A DNA stretch of 6,401 nt, taken from assembly GCA_012270625.1 (NCBI GenBank), contig JAAXHZ010000060.1, positions 1 through 6,401 of the forward strand, read 5' to 3'. The notes under the pieces are model-generated. The model searched no databases, was not told the DNA's origin, and saw nothing but the letters and a program-made list of their open reading frames with translations. A program made the position numbers and the translations under genes. Shown piece after piece: positions 1 through 6,277 of the stretch. The stretch is from Dehalococcoidia bacterium. GTDB taxonomy: Bacteria > Chloroflexota > Dehalococcoidia > SAR202 > UBA11138. Position 1 is the stretch's first letter; each line of letters opens with the position of its first letter.

Positions 1-24
1 TCTCCCTGAGGGAGAGGGGGTATG
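1..24 (-). repeat. Palindromic intergenic repeat, possible terminator of the sigma/ImmA operon
   Basis: Positions 1-6 (TCTCCC) and 10-15 (GGGAGA) form an inverted repeat with a 3-nt loop. The left arm is probably longer but is cut by the window edge. It begins immediately after the stop codon of the 406-residue gene at 25-27, where a terminator would be expected. No T-run can be seen because the sequence ends. Palindromes of this CTCTCCC/GGGAGAG type are common dispersed intergenic repeats in some genomes, so repeat and terminator are not exclusive. Bases 10-24 recur with one mismatch at 6203-6217. Confidence 0.5.
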
Positions 25-1245
25 TTACATCTGGGCAGTGGTCCAGGGTTCTCCGGCGTCGGTGTAGGCAATTCTGAGCTGCGGAGCGAAGCTGTCTATG
101 CCAAAAGTCGTCCGGCAGACTGTCTCGGCGAGGTCCAGCAGCACCGGATAGCTTCTCTGATCCTGCAGAACGCTGTCGGCGAGCGCTATCAGAGCGGCAA
201 GGTGTACGTGATCACGGTGGGCGTAGAAGAGTCGGGGCGGTCCCATGCTGGAAGCTCTGAACACGCCTCGCACAACTACGTCTCCCACGTCCTCTCTGAA
301 CCTGGCCGCCACGTCCCTCTGGTTAGCGTCGTAGTGTCCGGTGCGCTCGATCGACTCGATCTGATCGCTGATTGTGTCGATGACGGCGTATTCCAGCGGG
401 GCCAGCGCCCTCCCGATCGTTAGCATCGCCTTGTCCTGATTGCCCTTCGGAACGAACACGAACCGTTGGTGTTCGAGCAGCATCTCCCTTAGGATCGCGA
501 CACCGGCCTGCATGAGCGGATATGTCATTCCCGATTGGCCTGGCCTGAGCAGTCCGGCGCCGGTCAGCAGCTCGAACGGCGCCGGAGCTCCCTGGCACAT
601 CTTCCAGCGCGCGTTCGAGTACCGGGTCAGAAACATGCGCTGGGCGTATGCCTGTATTCCCTGTCGCGCGAGCCTGCTGATGTGGTCGCGTCCCTGCCTG
701 CCGTCTCCGGACGCCCTGCGCCTGTCCAGCACGTCGAGCATTTCAGATAGCGCGTCGTCGCCATCGAAGCGGCAGTCGCGACGGAACATGCGCTGCGACC
801 AGGTCTGCTGGTCGCCGTCGTAGGTGACCAGGCACACCCCAATCTGAATGAAGGTCATCGCGAGCGTATCATGAGTCATGGCGATGCCGTCACATCCCTC
901 TACGTTGCCGTTAAGCAGCAGGCCACTGTGGATTCTGCTGATATGGTCGGGGGTTGCCCTGTATACACCCGAAACCGCCCCGGCCCTTCCGGTGGCCTCT
1001 ATTCTGGGAAACAGTCTCTCGCGCAGCGTATTGCGCACCCTGCGCTCCTGATCGACCGCGAGCCGGACCTCGTTTTCGAGCCGCGCGTAGGTATTGGCGA
1101 GGTCTGCGGCGGGAGTCCAGGACTCGGGATCCAGAATCCGATCCAGGCTCTCGCCGAACGCACTGCCGAAGGGATCAGAGTCCATCGGATACTCTCCGAT
1201 GCTGTCCGGAGGCGTGTGTTCGGTGGGCAGGTTCTGAGCCGTCAT
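25..1245 (-). CDS. Uncharacterised 406-residue protein, possibly NurA-like
   Basis: Last gene of the operon; 406 residues, ATG start 46 nt after the ImmA/IrrE-like gene's stop, stop TAA at 25-27. No strong Shine-Dalgarno is visible. There is no signal peptide or membrane segment, so it is probably cytoplasmic. Residues 45-80 form a charged helical stretch. An acidic DG pair (D119-G120) begins a hydrophobic strand-rich block (IQIGVCLVTYDGD, 133-145), followed by an FRRD segment at 154-157. Residues 261-285 (RFVFVPKGNQDKAML onward) are another strand/helix unit, and a conserved-looking C-terminal SYPVLLDLAETVC segment lies at 365-377. An early DG on a strand, a central FVxVPK-like strand and a late YP-x-L-x-x-A segment recall the NurA nuclease fold, but this is my weak inference from pattern, not a family match. 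As the only non-regulatory gene, it is the likely effector or output of the unit. Existence as a gene is well supported; function is unknown. Confidence 0.85.
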   Translation of the reverse strand: MTAQNLPTEHTPPDSIGEYPMDSDPFGSAFGESLDRILDPESWTPAADLANTYARLENEVRLAVDQERRVRNTLRERLFPRIEATGRAGAVSGVYRATPDHISRIHSGLLLNGNVEGCDGIAMTHDTLAMTFIQIGVCLVTYDGDQQTWSQRMFRRDCRFDGDDALSEMLDVLDRRRASGDGRQGRDHISRLARQGIQAYAQRMFLTRYSNARWKMCQGAPAPFELLTGAGLLRPGQSGMTYPLMQAGVAILREMLLEHQRFVFVPKGNQDKAMLTIGRALAPLEYAVIDTISDQIESIERTGHYDANQRDVAARFREDVGDVVVRGVFRASSMGPPRLFYAHRDHVHLAALIALADSVLQDQRSYPVLLDLAETVCRTTFGIDSFAPQLRIAYTDAGEPWTTAQM

Positions 1246-1291
1246 CCGTCAATTCATTCCCACTCGGCCCCTGTAGCGCGACTCCGTACTA

Positions 1292-2041
1292 TCAGACCAG
1301 TCCGAACTTTTCTGCGGTGGAGGGACCTCCCGTCAATCTCCAGATGAGCCGACTGGCATATGGCCCCGCGACTGTGGTCGGCAACCCGAATCTCTGCTCT
1401 GCGATGCGGCGGGACGTATCGACCAGATCACGAAAGGGCAGATTCCTGTAACCAAGAACGGCCCTGATCATCTTGGCGCGGGGAGCGAGTATCTCCAATG
1501 CCAGTCTATCAGCGGAGCATTCGGCTTCCAGCGACCGCCCACAGCCGTACCCACCGTCAGGTGTCCGATCCATGAAGTGCATCAGGCGTTTCGACGGGAT
1601 GTTGCTGAGCCAGGCGTCGATGCGTTCGGTGGGAGCAGCTTCACGCGAGCCGTAGAGGATACCGATGTAGTCGCTGCCCATCTGCCGCTCCGCTCGTCGG
1701 TGATGCCGGTGTACCTCCAGGATGTAGTGAGAGACCTCGTGGGCTATGGTGAAGCGCTGCTCGTCCTCGGCGTCTTTCTGCTCGACCATGATCGTGGCGC
1801 CTCGCGGCCCAAATGCAATGCAGCCATGCAACGGACGATTGTCGGAAGGTCTGGCTCGCTCGCTCCGGCCATGCCCCAGAAAGTCGTCCGCGGCGGCGGG
1901 AGTCAGGTCCCCGATCTGATGAATGCTGATCTCCAGCGCGCAAGTGGCAGCATAGCCGAGGTCAACCGGATACCGTTCCGGGCCGCCTGCCCGTCTCCAG
2001 AACCACTCTGCCCAGTATCCCTCGTTAACGCCCATACTCAT
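1292..2041 (-). CDS. ImmA/IrrE-family zinc metallopeptidase
   Basis: A 249-residue protein with the HExxH zinc-protease motif at residues 101-105 (FTIAHEVSHYIL), preceded by the family-typical QRFTIAH strand/helix. A second motif, ECSADRLALEILAP at 174-187, matches the ExxA[DN]xxA...P signature, with E174 the likely third zinc ligand. An LHGCIAF segment at 71-77 fits the strand before the active site. These are the hallmarks of ImmA (cleaves the ICEBs1 repressor ImmR) and IrrE/PprI (cleaves DdrO in Deinococcus). The N-terminal ~65 residues and C-terminal ~60 residues are not recognisable. The start overlaps the upstream gene's stop as ATGA, implying translational coupling; an in-frame ATG two codons on is an alternative. 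The adjacent upstream gene encodes an HTH-like protein, the expected substrate partner. Family assignment is firm; the target is inferred. Confidence 0.9.
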   Translation of the reverse strand: MSMGVNEGYWAEWFWRRAGGPERYPVDLGYAATCALEISIHQIGDLTPAAADDFLGHGRSERARPSDNRPLHGCIAFGPRGATIMVEQKDAEDEQRFTIAHEVSHYILEVHRHHRRAERQMGSDYIGILYGSREAAPTERIDAWLSNIPSKRLMHFMDRTPDGGYGCGRSLEAECSADRLALEILAPRAKMIRAVLGYRNLPFRDLVDTSRRIAEQRFGLPTTVAGPYASRLIWRLTGGPSTAEKFGLV

Positions 2042-2391
2042 TCACGTTCAGAGACGTTCTCGCCATCGATCGAGGGGCGGTCCCTGGAGGCGAGCAAGAT
2101 AGACTCTTCTGCGCTGACCTGGACGTGTCTTACGAGGTTGGCGAGCCTGTCGGCGCGAACGCGGAACCTGTTTGCGACGGCTTCTATATCCTCACGAAAG
2201 TGCGGAGGTTCGGCGCGCGGAGCCCGACATAGCGACATCGTCTTCATCACCTCCGGCAGGCAGCCAAGTTCACGGGCCACGTCGGCTGTGTCCGCGGAGA
2301 CCATCTCCGAGTAGCGAGCGAGATACCAGCCGAGGTAGAACGGGTCTTGGGAAGCAAGCGCCGACAGTTTTTGGGCAGTCTCGCCAGTCAT
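2038..2391 (-). CDS. Small XRE-like helix-turn-helix protein, probable regulator
   Basis: A 117-residue soluble protein. Residues 17-32 (DPFYLGWYLARYSEMV) form an amphipathic helix. Residues 34-56 (ADTADVARELG, then CLPEVMKTMSLCRAPR) have the spacing of an XRE/Cro-type helix-turn-helix: helix, LG turn, recognition helix ending in a basic R-x-P-R. A third unit, FREDIEAVANRFRVRADRLANLVR (65-88), matches the helix pair that usually closes the XRE fold. The last ~25 residues look flexible and acidic. Its start codon overlaps the sigma factor's stop as ATGA, and its own stop overlaps the metallopeptidase start in the same way. Position between a sigma factor and an ImmA/IrrE-type protease suggests a repressor or anti-sigma-like protein removed by proteolysis. 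The HTH reading is by eye; an all-helical protein-binding domain is the alternative. Confidence 0.8.
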   Translation of the reverse strand: MTGETAQKLSALASQDPFYLGWYLARYSEMVSADTADVARELGCLPEVMKTMSLCRAPRAEPPHFREDIEAVANRFRVRADRLANLVRHVQVSAEESILLASRDRPSIDGENVSERE

Positions 2392-3005
2392 TGAAAAGAC
2401 AGCCCCCTTCTCTGAATACGCTTCTTTATTCGGTCCTTGACCTTCTTGACCTCTCTCGCCTGATCCCGGTCAGGCAGATGTTCAATTCCCAGAGCTACCG
2501 CGGCAGCCTCGGTGCTGCGCTCCCCTTCGACCATCAGGAAGAACACGTCTCTCTCCGCGGGCGTCATGTTTTTCGTCAACTCCTCGGACAGCCGCTCGGC
2601 ATCTATGTCGTCTGCAATCGTCTGTGATAGGTCATTCCCATCTGACCGATTAAACTCGACACTATCAAGTGAGATTCTGCCCCTGGCATGTCGGGACTCT
2701 TTTCTGAGGAGGTTTTGAAGATCCCGCTTGGCTGCGAGCCTCAGGTATGTCATCAGCCCACTTAGGCTGGAATCGTACTTCCGCGGGTTCTTGAAGTAAT
2801 CAGTGAGCGCGTCGTACGTTGCCAGAGTGTATATGTCAGGATCGACGCCGGGGCCTATCGAAGGGAACTGATAGCACAGGTAGCGTTCGAGAATCGGCGC
2901 AGCGATCTCGAAGATGTCCGCAGTCGCCACTGGATCGTCGGCGAGCAGCCGCTTGTGCAGATCCAGCAGTTCGGTATTAAGGTCGGAATGGTGTGGCGAT
3001 TCCAT
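2388..3005 (-). CDS. Divergent sigma-70-family RNA polymerase sigma factor
   Basis: A 205-residue protein with the two-domain layout of ECF-like sigma factors. Residues ~20-107 resemble region 2: DDPVATADIFEIAAPILERYL, then DALTDYFKNPRKYD and LMTYLRLAAKRDLQNLLRKESRH, where the tYLr.AA.rDl.N.lRke.R helix corresponds to the -10 recognition segment. A polar linker (108-138) joins region 4: NMTPAERDVFFLMVEGERSTEAAAVALGI at ~146-174, then a strongly basic helix (VKKVKDRIKKRIQRRG). It would direct RNA polymerase to a small set of promoters. The start is ATG at 3003-3005; a GTG directly before it (3006-3008) would add one residue. No Shine-Dalgarno precedes either. It is the first gene of the operon, behind a candidate promoter and a palindromic leader. 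Region 4 lacks a textbook HTH consensus, so it belongs to a divergent subfamily. Confidence 0.85.
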   Translation of the reverse strand: MESPHHSDLNTELLDLHKRLLADDPVATADIFEIAAPILERYLCYQFPSIGPGVDPDIYTLATYDALTDYFKNPRKYDSSLSGLMTYLRLAAKRDLQNLLRKESRHARGRISLDSVEFNRSDGNDLSQTIADDIDAERLSEELTKNMTPAERDVFFLMVEGERSTEAAAVALGIEHLPDRDQAREVKKVKDRIKKRIQRRGLSFQ

Positions 3006-3013
3006 CACACTGC

Positions 3014-3052
3014 ATGTCGAGGAGATGTGAGTGAGTCACACGGAGACGACAT
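3014..3052 (-). promoter_or_regulatory. Dyad-symmetric leader/operator of the sigma-factor operon
   Basis: Two nested inverted repeats share the same centre at 3033: outer arms ATGTCG (3014-3019) and CGACAT (3047-3052), inner arms TGTGA (3026-3030) and TCACA (3036-3040) with a 5-nt spacer. Between the arms on each side sits the same hexamer but for one base (AGGAGA / CGGAGA). It fills almost the whole predicted 5' leader, from about +1 of the candidate promoter to just before the start codon. It could bind a dimeric repressor, such as the operon's own HTH protein, or fold as an RNA hairpin. Confidence 0.5.
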
Positions 3053-3058
3053 CATGAG

Positions 3059-3086
3059 TGTATATGCGGCCAGCACGCATGTCCAA
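3059..3086 (-). promoter_or_regulatory. Candidate sigma-70-type promoter of the sigma-factor operon
   Basis: On the minus strand, TTGGAC (3086-3081) and TATACA (3064-3059) are separated by 16 nt. Transcription would begin near 3052, about 45 nt upstream of the sigma-factor start codon and at the edge of the dyad-symmetric leader. The -10 element matches 4 of 6 consensus bases; the -35 keeps the TTG core only. The operon could also be read by its own sigma factor, whose promoter sequence is unknown. Confidence 0.35.
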
Positions 3087-3091
3087 TGTAT

Positions 3092-3163
3092 TAATATCCC
3101 AACGCGAGCCGCCTGGTAGCGCTCATCGACAGTGACGAGCTTTTTCCTTGCTGCGACAACCAT
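3092..3163 (-). pseudogene. Possible remnant of a Uma2-like gene start
   Basis: Minus-strand translation from the ATG at 3161-3163 gives about 24 residues (VAARKKLVTVDERYQAARVGIL) that resemble the N-terminus usual in Uma2-family (PD-(D/E)XK-like) proteins: a short basic start, L-x-TVDE, then a helix ending in GI(L/F). After this point the frame continues without the family's expected DRVELI-x-GE segment and runs into the next operon's promoter and leader. If real, it is a truncated, non-functional relic. Similarity over such a short stretch can be chance. Confidence 0.25.
3121..3145 (+). terminator. Hairpin followed by T5, terminator-like on the plus strand
   Basis: GCTC (3121-3124) pairs with GAGC (3137-3140), continued after one A/C mismatch by TC/GA, around a 6-nt loop, then TTTTT at 3141-3145. 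This has the layout of an intrinsic terminator for plus-strand transcription. No convincing plus-strand gene lies upstream, so it may be accidental or may block antisense transcription from the operon below. Confidence 0.25.
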
Positions 3164-3171
3164 GTTGTCGC
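3153..3171 (-). terminator. Perfect 8-bp hairpin after the small membrane-protein genes
   Basis: GCGACAAC (3153-3160) and GTTGTCGC (3164-3171) form a perfect 8-bp stem with a 3-nt loop. It begins 14 nt past the stop codon of the 60-residue gene, where a transcript end would be expected. No T-run follows on the minus strand, so it may instead be a 3'-end stabilising hairpin. The same bases are read as coding in the possible Uma2-like remnant, which is an alternative reason for their presence. Confidence 0.35.
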
Positions 3172-3185
3172 CTTGCTCTTGCCCT

Positions 3186-3368
3186 CTAGCGCTCAGTTGC
3201 AGATACAACTGCGCCGATGCCGCCGAGAACTATGCCCAGCGCCATGCTCCAACCACCTGTCGACAATATAAACGGGGGAATATCTCCGCCAAGACCAGCT
3301 ATGAGTATCATTAGGACCAGCGGTATCCCGAACATGACACCAGCTATTGCCAATAAGGCGTTACCCAT
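3186..3368 (-). CDS. Small two-helix membrane protein, function unknown
   Basis: A 60-residue protein made almost entirely of two hydrophobic helices (residues ~5-27 and ~38-57) joined by a short loop with a PP pair (GGDIPPFILSTGG), ending in a charged ATER tail. Glycine is frequent in both helices, which suits close helix packing or oligomerisation. The ATG at 3368 is supported by a strong GGAGGT ribosome binding site 8 nt upstream. It starts 5 nt after the preceding small gene stops, so the two are almost certainly co-transcribed. I do not recognise the family. Holin-like or accessory subunits are possible, but nothing in the sequence shows this. Confidence 0.75.
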   Translation of the reverse strand: MGNALLAIAGVMFGIPLVLMILIAGLGGDIPPFILSTGGWSMALGIVLGGIGAVVSATER

Positions 3369-3373
3369 CGCAC

Positions 3374-3586
3374 TTAACCTCCATCTGTAGCTGGAGTATC
3401 ATGCTGTATCTGGTGTGCGTCCCACAGCAATTCGATCTGCTCTTTGTTGGATTCTATGCGAGCGGCGTTCTCTGTTGACCTCGCCAGCATCTCTGGGTAC
3501 AGAACCAATATGGCGAACACTACGCTTATAGCAGCGCCTGCAAAAAGAATTATAAAATCCCTGCTGATACTTCCTTTTTCGAACAT
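3374..3586 (-). CDS. Small single-pass membrane protein with a charged C-terminal helix
   Basis: A 70-residue protein. A short basic N-terminus precedes one transmembrane helix (residues 11-30, FIILFAGAAISVVFAILVLY), then a polar helix (~33-60, ARSTENAARIESNKEQIELLWDAH) with some heptad-like spacing of I44, I51 and L54 that could form a short coiled coil, and a disordered tail. The start is placed at the ATG 3584-3586, which has AGAGGT at 3590-3595 just upstream. A TTG at 3604 would add six residues but would put that binding site inside the gene. It follows copA by 61 nt and precedes the 60-residue membrane gene. One-TM plus coiled-coil paired with a two-TM protein is an arrangement seen among phage lysis and small membrane-complex genes, but no family is recognised. 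Confidence 0.75.
   Translation of the reverse strand: MFEKGSISRDFIILFAGAAISVVFAILVLYPEMLARSTENAARIESNKEQIELLWDAHQIQHDTPATDGG
3377..3382 (-). promoter_or_regulatory. Strong ribosome binding site of the 60-residue gene
   Basis: GGAGGT on the minus strand, 8 nt before the ATG at 3368 and overlapping the last codons of the preceding gene. It is the best Shine-Dalgarno match in the window and is strong support that this tiny gene is real. Confidence 0.7.
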
Positions 3587-3647
3587 TTTACCTCTTTGGC
3601 TCAATTATTCTGGTGTCTTTCTGAAACGGATCGACGACTGCCGATAT

Positions 3648-6185
3648 TCATCCGGCGCTGGGCTTGAACCTCTTTAGTCGCAGCGAGTTGGATACGACGG
3701 AGACCGAGCTGAGCGCCATCGCCCCGGCTGCGAGAATTGGATTCAGAAAGCCGTAGCTGCCGAGTATGGGACTCAAACTGTCCGGGACCCCTGAGCCGGA
3801 GAAGAACGGGTACAGCGCCCCGGCCGCAACCGGGATGAGCGCGACGTTGTAGGCGAACGCCCAGAACAGATTCTGTCTGATTACGCGCATCGTCGCGCGG
3901 CTGAGATCGATCGCAGCGGGCACACCGAGCAGATCGTCTCCCACAAGCGTTATATCCGCGGCCTCTATGGCAACATCCGTTCCCGTGCCTATGGCGACTC
4001 CGATGTCGGCCTGTGCCAGCGCGGGCGCGTCGTTGATTCCGTCGCCCACCATCGCCACGGTCTTGCCATCGGCCATGATCTCCTGGATCCTCTCGGCCTT
4101 GTCCGAAGGCAGCACCTCGGCGATCACCCTTTCGATGCCGACCTCGGCGGCAACCGCTCTCGCTGTACGCGCGTTGTCGCCGGTCAGCATCACGACTTCT
4201 ATGCCTCTGTGACGCAGCGCGGCAACGGCAGCGGATGATTCCTCCTTCAGCGCGTCTTCAACTCCGATGACACCCTCGACGACACCATCCAGCGCCACAA
4301 ATACCGGCGTGCCGCCCCGCTCCGCGAGGGTCAGCGCTACCGGCTCCACCCCATCTGTGGACAGCCCCTGTTCCAGCATCAGCGCTCGGTTTCCGATGGT
4401 GACTCGGACGCCATCTACGATGGCCGTAACACCCGCGCCCGGTACGACGGCGAAGTCGTGCGCGTCACAGAGCGTGAGACCGCGCTCCGCCGCGTGATCG
4501 ATGATGGCCTGTCCCAGTGTGTGCTCTGAGCGGCGTTCCACTGAAGCGGCGAGCGACATCAGGCGGTCCTCGCTGATATTCCCGACGTGGACCGACGTTA
4601 CGGCTGGACGCCCCCTGGTGATGGTGCCGGTCTTGTCCAGCACGACCACATCGACCGCGTGGGCGCGTTCGAGCGCCTCCGCGCTGCGTATCAGCACGCC
4701 GTTCTCGGCGCCCTTGCCCGTGCCCACCATTATGGCGGTCGGAGTGGCGAGTCCCATCGCGCATGGGCAGGCTATTATCAGCACCGCCACAGCGGTCAAG
4801 ATAGCGGTCACGTAGCTCGGCTCAGGTCCGAATGCCAGCCATATCAGGAACACTACGAAGGCTACCCCGATAACCGTCGGCACGAAGTATGCAGATATGA
4901 GGTCGGCCAGCCGCTGAATCGGCGCCTTGGATCCCTGCGCCTCCTCGACTAGCCTGATAATGCTGGAAAGCATGGTGTCGCGCCCGACGCGCGTCGCCGT
5001 AAACACCAGCCCTCCACGCCCGTTGACCGTCGCGCCGTAAACTTCATCGCCGGGCTGCTTGGACACGGGAGCGCTCTCGCCGGTGAGCATCGACTCGTCC
5101 ACAGAGGAGGAGCCGGTCTCGACAACGCCATCCACCGGAATCTTCTCGCCGGGCCTAACGATGATGCGGTCTCCGACGACGATGTCGTCTATCGAGACGT
5201 CAACATCCTGATCGTCCCTGATGACACGCGCGGTCCTGGGTTGGAGTCCAATCAGCGCCTGTATCGCATTCGAGGCTTTGCGTTTTGCCCTGGCCTCCAT
5301 GAACCTGCCCAACAGAACGATTCCTATGATCGCCGTGGACGTGTCGAAGTACGTGTCTATGTCGTGTCCCTGGAAGAAAGACGACTCTCCAAAGAGCGTG
5401 GCAACGACGCTGTACGCATAGGCGACCGATGTGCCGACAGCGACAAGCGTGTTCATGTTCGACGTGAAGTGTCGAGCCGCGCTCCAGGCTGACGTGTAGA
5501 AGCCCAGACCGGCCCAGAGCTGCACCGGCGTCGCGAGCGCGAGCAGCACGAACTCCATTCTGAACGGGAACAGCGCGTGCGCGTTTGGCAGGGCCATGAG
5601 CGCCATAATGACAGCGGCGACCGCGAGACTGAACGCGAACTTAACTCTTAGTACGCCCAGACGTCGAGGCGTAGAATCATCATCCATATCGCCGTCGCCG
5701 AGGGCGACCGCGGAGTAGCCTGAGTCCTCGACAGCGTGTCGAAGGTCCGCGATGCCGGTCACGCCCTGGATGTACTCAACCGTGGCCCGCTCGGTGGCAA
5801 GGTTGACTGATGCCGACTCCACACCCTGCACGCCGCTCAGCGCGTTTTCGACGTGCGACACACAGGCAGCGCACGTCATTCCATCGATACCGAGAGTCAC
5901 CCGTCGGGTGTCGACGCCGTATCCGGCGTCCTTGAGAGCGTCGCTCACGACGCTAAGATCAAGGGAGCTGTCAGCCTGCCTCATGGACTCTGCGAGCGAT
6001 AGAGTCGCCTTTTCAGTGGCGAGATTCACCGCAACGTCCTCGATGCCATCCACGGACATCAAGGCGTCGGAGACGTGGCTGACACATGCGGCACACGTCA
6101 TGCCGGTAATCTGAAGTGAGATCTGAGACGCAGGCGGCGCTGACAACGGAGTACCACTCAACACGGATACTTCCGATTGTAGCAT
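3648..6185 (-). CDS. copA: Cu(I)-exporting P1B-1-type ATPase
   Basis: An 845-residue ATPase that uses ATP to pump Cu(I) across the cytoplasmic membrane, for copper detoxification or supply to cuproenzymes. Two heavy-metal-associated domains carry [11 protein letters not shown] (CxxC at C31/C34 and C105/C108). Eight membrane helices follow: ~184-200, 212-232, 244-265, 280-298, 431-451, 458-480, 772-794 and 814-835. Diagnostic motifs are TGES (368-371), CPC (473-475), DKTGT with phosphorylated D517, TGDN (668-671) and GDGINDAP (714-721). Cu(I) specificity is shown by CPC, YN (779-780) and MxxSS (M823, S826-S827). Oddities: the nucleotide-binding SEHPL motif reads SEHTL (H555 kept, T556 replaces Pro), and D-P-L after the N-domain reads D-A-L. 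The start is the ATG at 6183-6185, ~30 residues before the first CxxC; the frame stays open to 6380, but that extension translates repeat and intron sequence. No copZ or csoR is in view. Confidence 0.96.
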   Translation of the reverse strand: MLQSEVSVLSGTPLSAPPASQISLQITGMTCAACVSHVSDALMSVDGIEDVAVNLATEKATLSLAESMRQADSSLDLSVVSDALKDAGYGVDTRRVTLGIDGMTCAACVSHVENALSGVQGVESASVNLATERATVEYIQGVTGIADLRHAVEDSGYSAVALGDGDMDDDSTPRRLGVLRVKFAFSLAVAAVIMALMALPNAHALFPFRMEFVLLALATPVQLWAGLGFYTSAWSAARHFTSNMNTLVAVGTSVAYAYSVVATLFGESSFFQGHDIDTYFDTSTAIIGIVLLGRFMEARAKRKASNAIQALIGLQPRTARVIRDDQDVDVSIDDIVVGDRIIVRPGEKIPVDGVVETGSSSVDESMLTGESAPVSKQPGDEVYGATVNGRGGLVFTATRVGRDTMLSSIIRLVEEAQGSKAPIQRLADLISAYFVPTVIGVAFVVFLIWLAFGPEPSYVTAILTAVAVLIIACPCAMGLATPTAIMVGTGKGAENGVLIRSAEALERAHAVDVVVLDKTGTITRGRPAVTSVHVGNISEDRLMSLAASVERRSEHTLGQAIIDHAAERGLTLCDAHDFAVVPGAGVTAIVDGVRVTIGNRALMLEQGLSTDGVEPVALTLAERGGTPVFVALDGVVEGVIGVEDALKEESSAAVAALRHRGIEVVMLTGDNARTARAVAAEVGIERVIAEVLPSDKAERIQEIMADGKTVAMVGDGINDAPALAQADIGVAIGTGTDVAIEAADITLVGDDLLGVPAAIDLSRATMRVIRQNLFWAFAYNVALIPVAAGALYPFFSGSGVPDSLSPILGSYGFLNPILAAGAMALSSVSVVSNSLRLKRFKPSAG

Positions 6186-6202
6186 GACAGCTACGATCTC
6201 AT

Positions 6203-6217
6203 GGGAGAGGGAGTATG
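6203..6217. repeat. Second copy of the window-start repeat
   Basis: GGGAGAGGGAGTATG here matches bases 10-24 at the other end of the window in 14 of 15 positions. Only the arm next to TATG is kept; the other palindrome arm is not clearly present. It lies between the copA start and the inserted element, immediately beside the direct repeat, and may be a degenerate copy of the same dispersed repeat. Confidence 0.4.
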
Positions 6218-6241
6218 GTAGAGAAAATTGCATAAGTGCAA
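6212..6241 (-). promoter_or_regulatory. copA: Weak candidate promoter for copA
   Basis: On the minus strand TTGCAC (6241-6236) and CATACT (6217-6212) are 18 nt apart, giving a transcript start about 20 nt before the copA ATG. Matches are only 3 of 6 and 4 of 6. The -35 would lie inside the inserted element and within its AAAATTGC/GCAATTTT palindrome, so the insertion may have supplied it. No G-tract CsoR-type, CueR-type or CopY-type operator is seen. Confidence 0.2.
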
Positions 6242-6245
6242 TTTT
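6224..6245. repeat. AT-rich palindrome within the left terminal repeat
   Basis: AAAATTGC (6224-6231) and GCAATTTT (6238-6245) form a perfect 8-bp inverted repeat with a 6-nt spacer. A third GCAATTTT occurs at 6321-6328 in the right terminal repeat, but without a facing partner. The left end therefore has a subterminal hairpin or operator-like site that the right end lacks. Confidence 0.55.
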
Positions 6246-6248
6246 CGG

Positions 6249-6277
6249 GGAGTGAGTGGATAGGAGTGAGGAGTGAG
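6249..6277. repeat. Three GGAGTGAG direct repeats
   Basis: GGAGTGAG occurs at 6249-6256, 6263-6270 and 6270-6277, the last two sharing one G. They make up the purine-rich core of the inserted element. No function is apparent; slippage-generated simple repeat is the plain explanation. Confidence 0.45.

Noticed and set aside
22..1451. Several plus-strand frames opposite the 406-residue gene
   Set aside because: They are mutually overlapping, lack motifs and ribosome binding sites, and are rich in Arg/Ser/Pro as expected for antisense shadows.
1577..2314. Long plus-strand frame (245 residues)
   Set aside because: It lies antisense to the metallopeptidase and HTH genes, has a compositionally odd protein with no motifs, and is the usual shadow of GC-rich coding on the other strand.
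3026..3040. CRP/FNR-type site (TGTGA-N5-TCACA)
   Set aside because: The classical CRP site has a 6-nt spacer, and here it is 5. The dyad extends symmetrically to further arms, so a different operator or a hairpin explains it better.
3005..3208. 67-residue minus-strand reading frame as an intact gene
   Set aside because: It overlaps the end of the 60-residue gene and covers the sigma operon's promoter and leader. There is no ribosome binding site for its ATG. Only a short inner part resembles a known protein start, treated as a possible relic.
3967..4952. Plus-strand frames inside copA
   Set aside because: The opposite strand encodes an intact ATPase with all key motifs in register. The plus-strand products are Thr/Ser/Pro-rich shadows.
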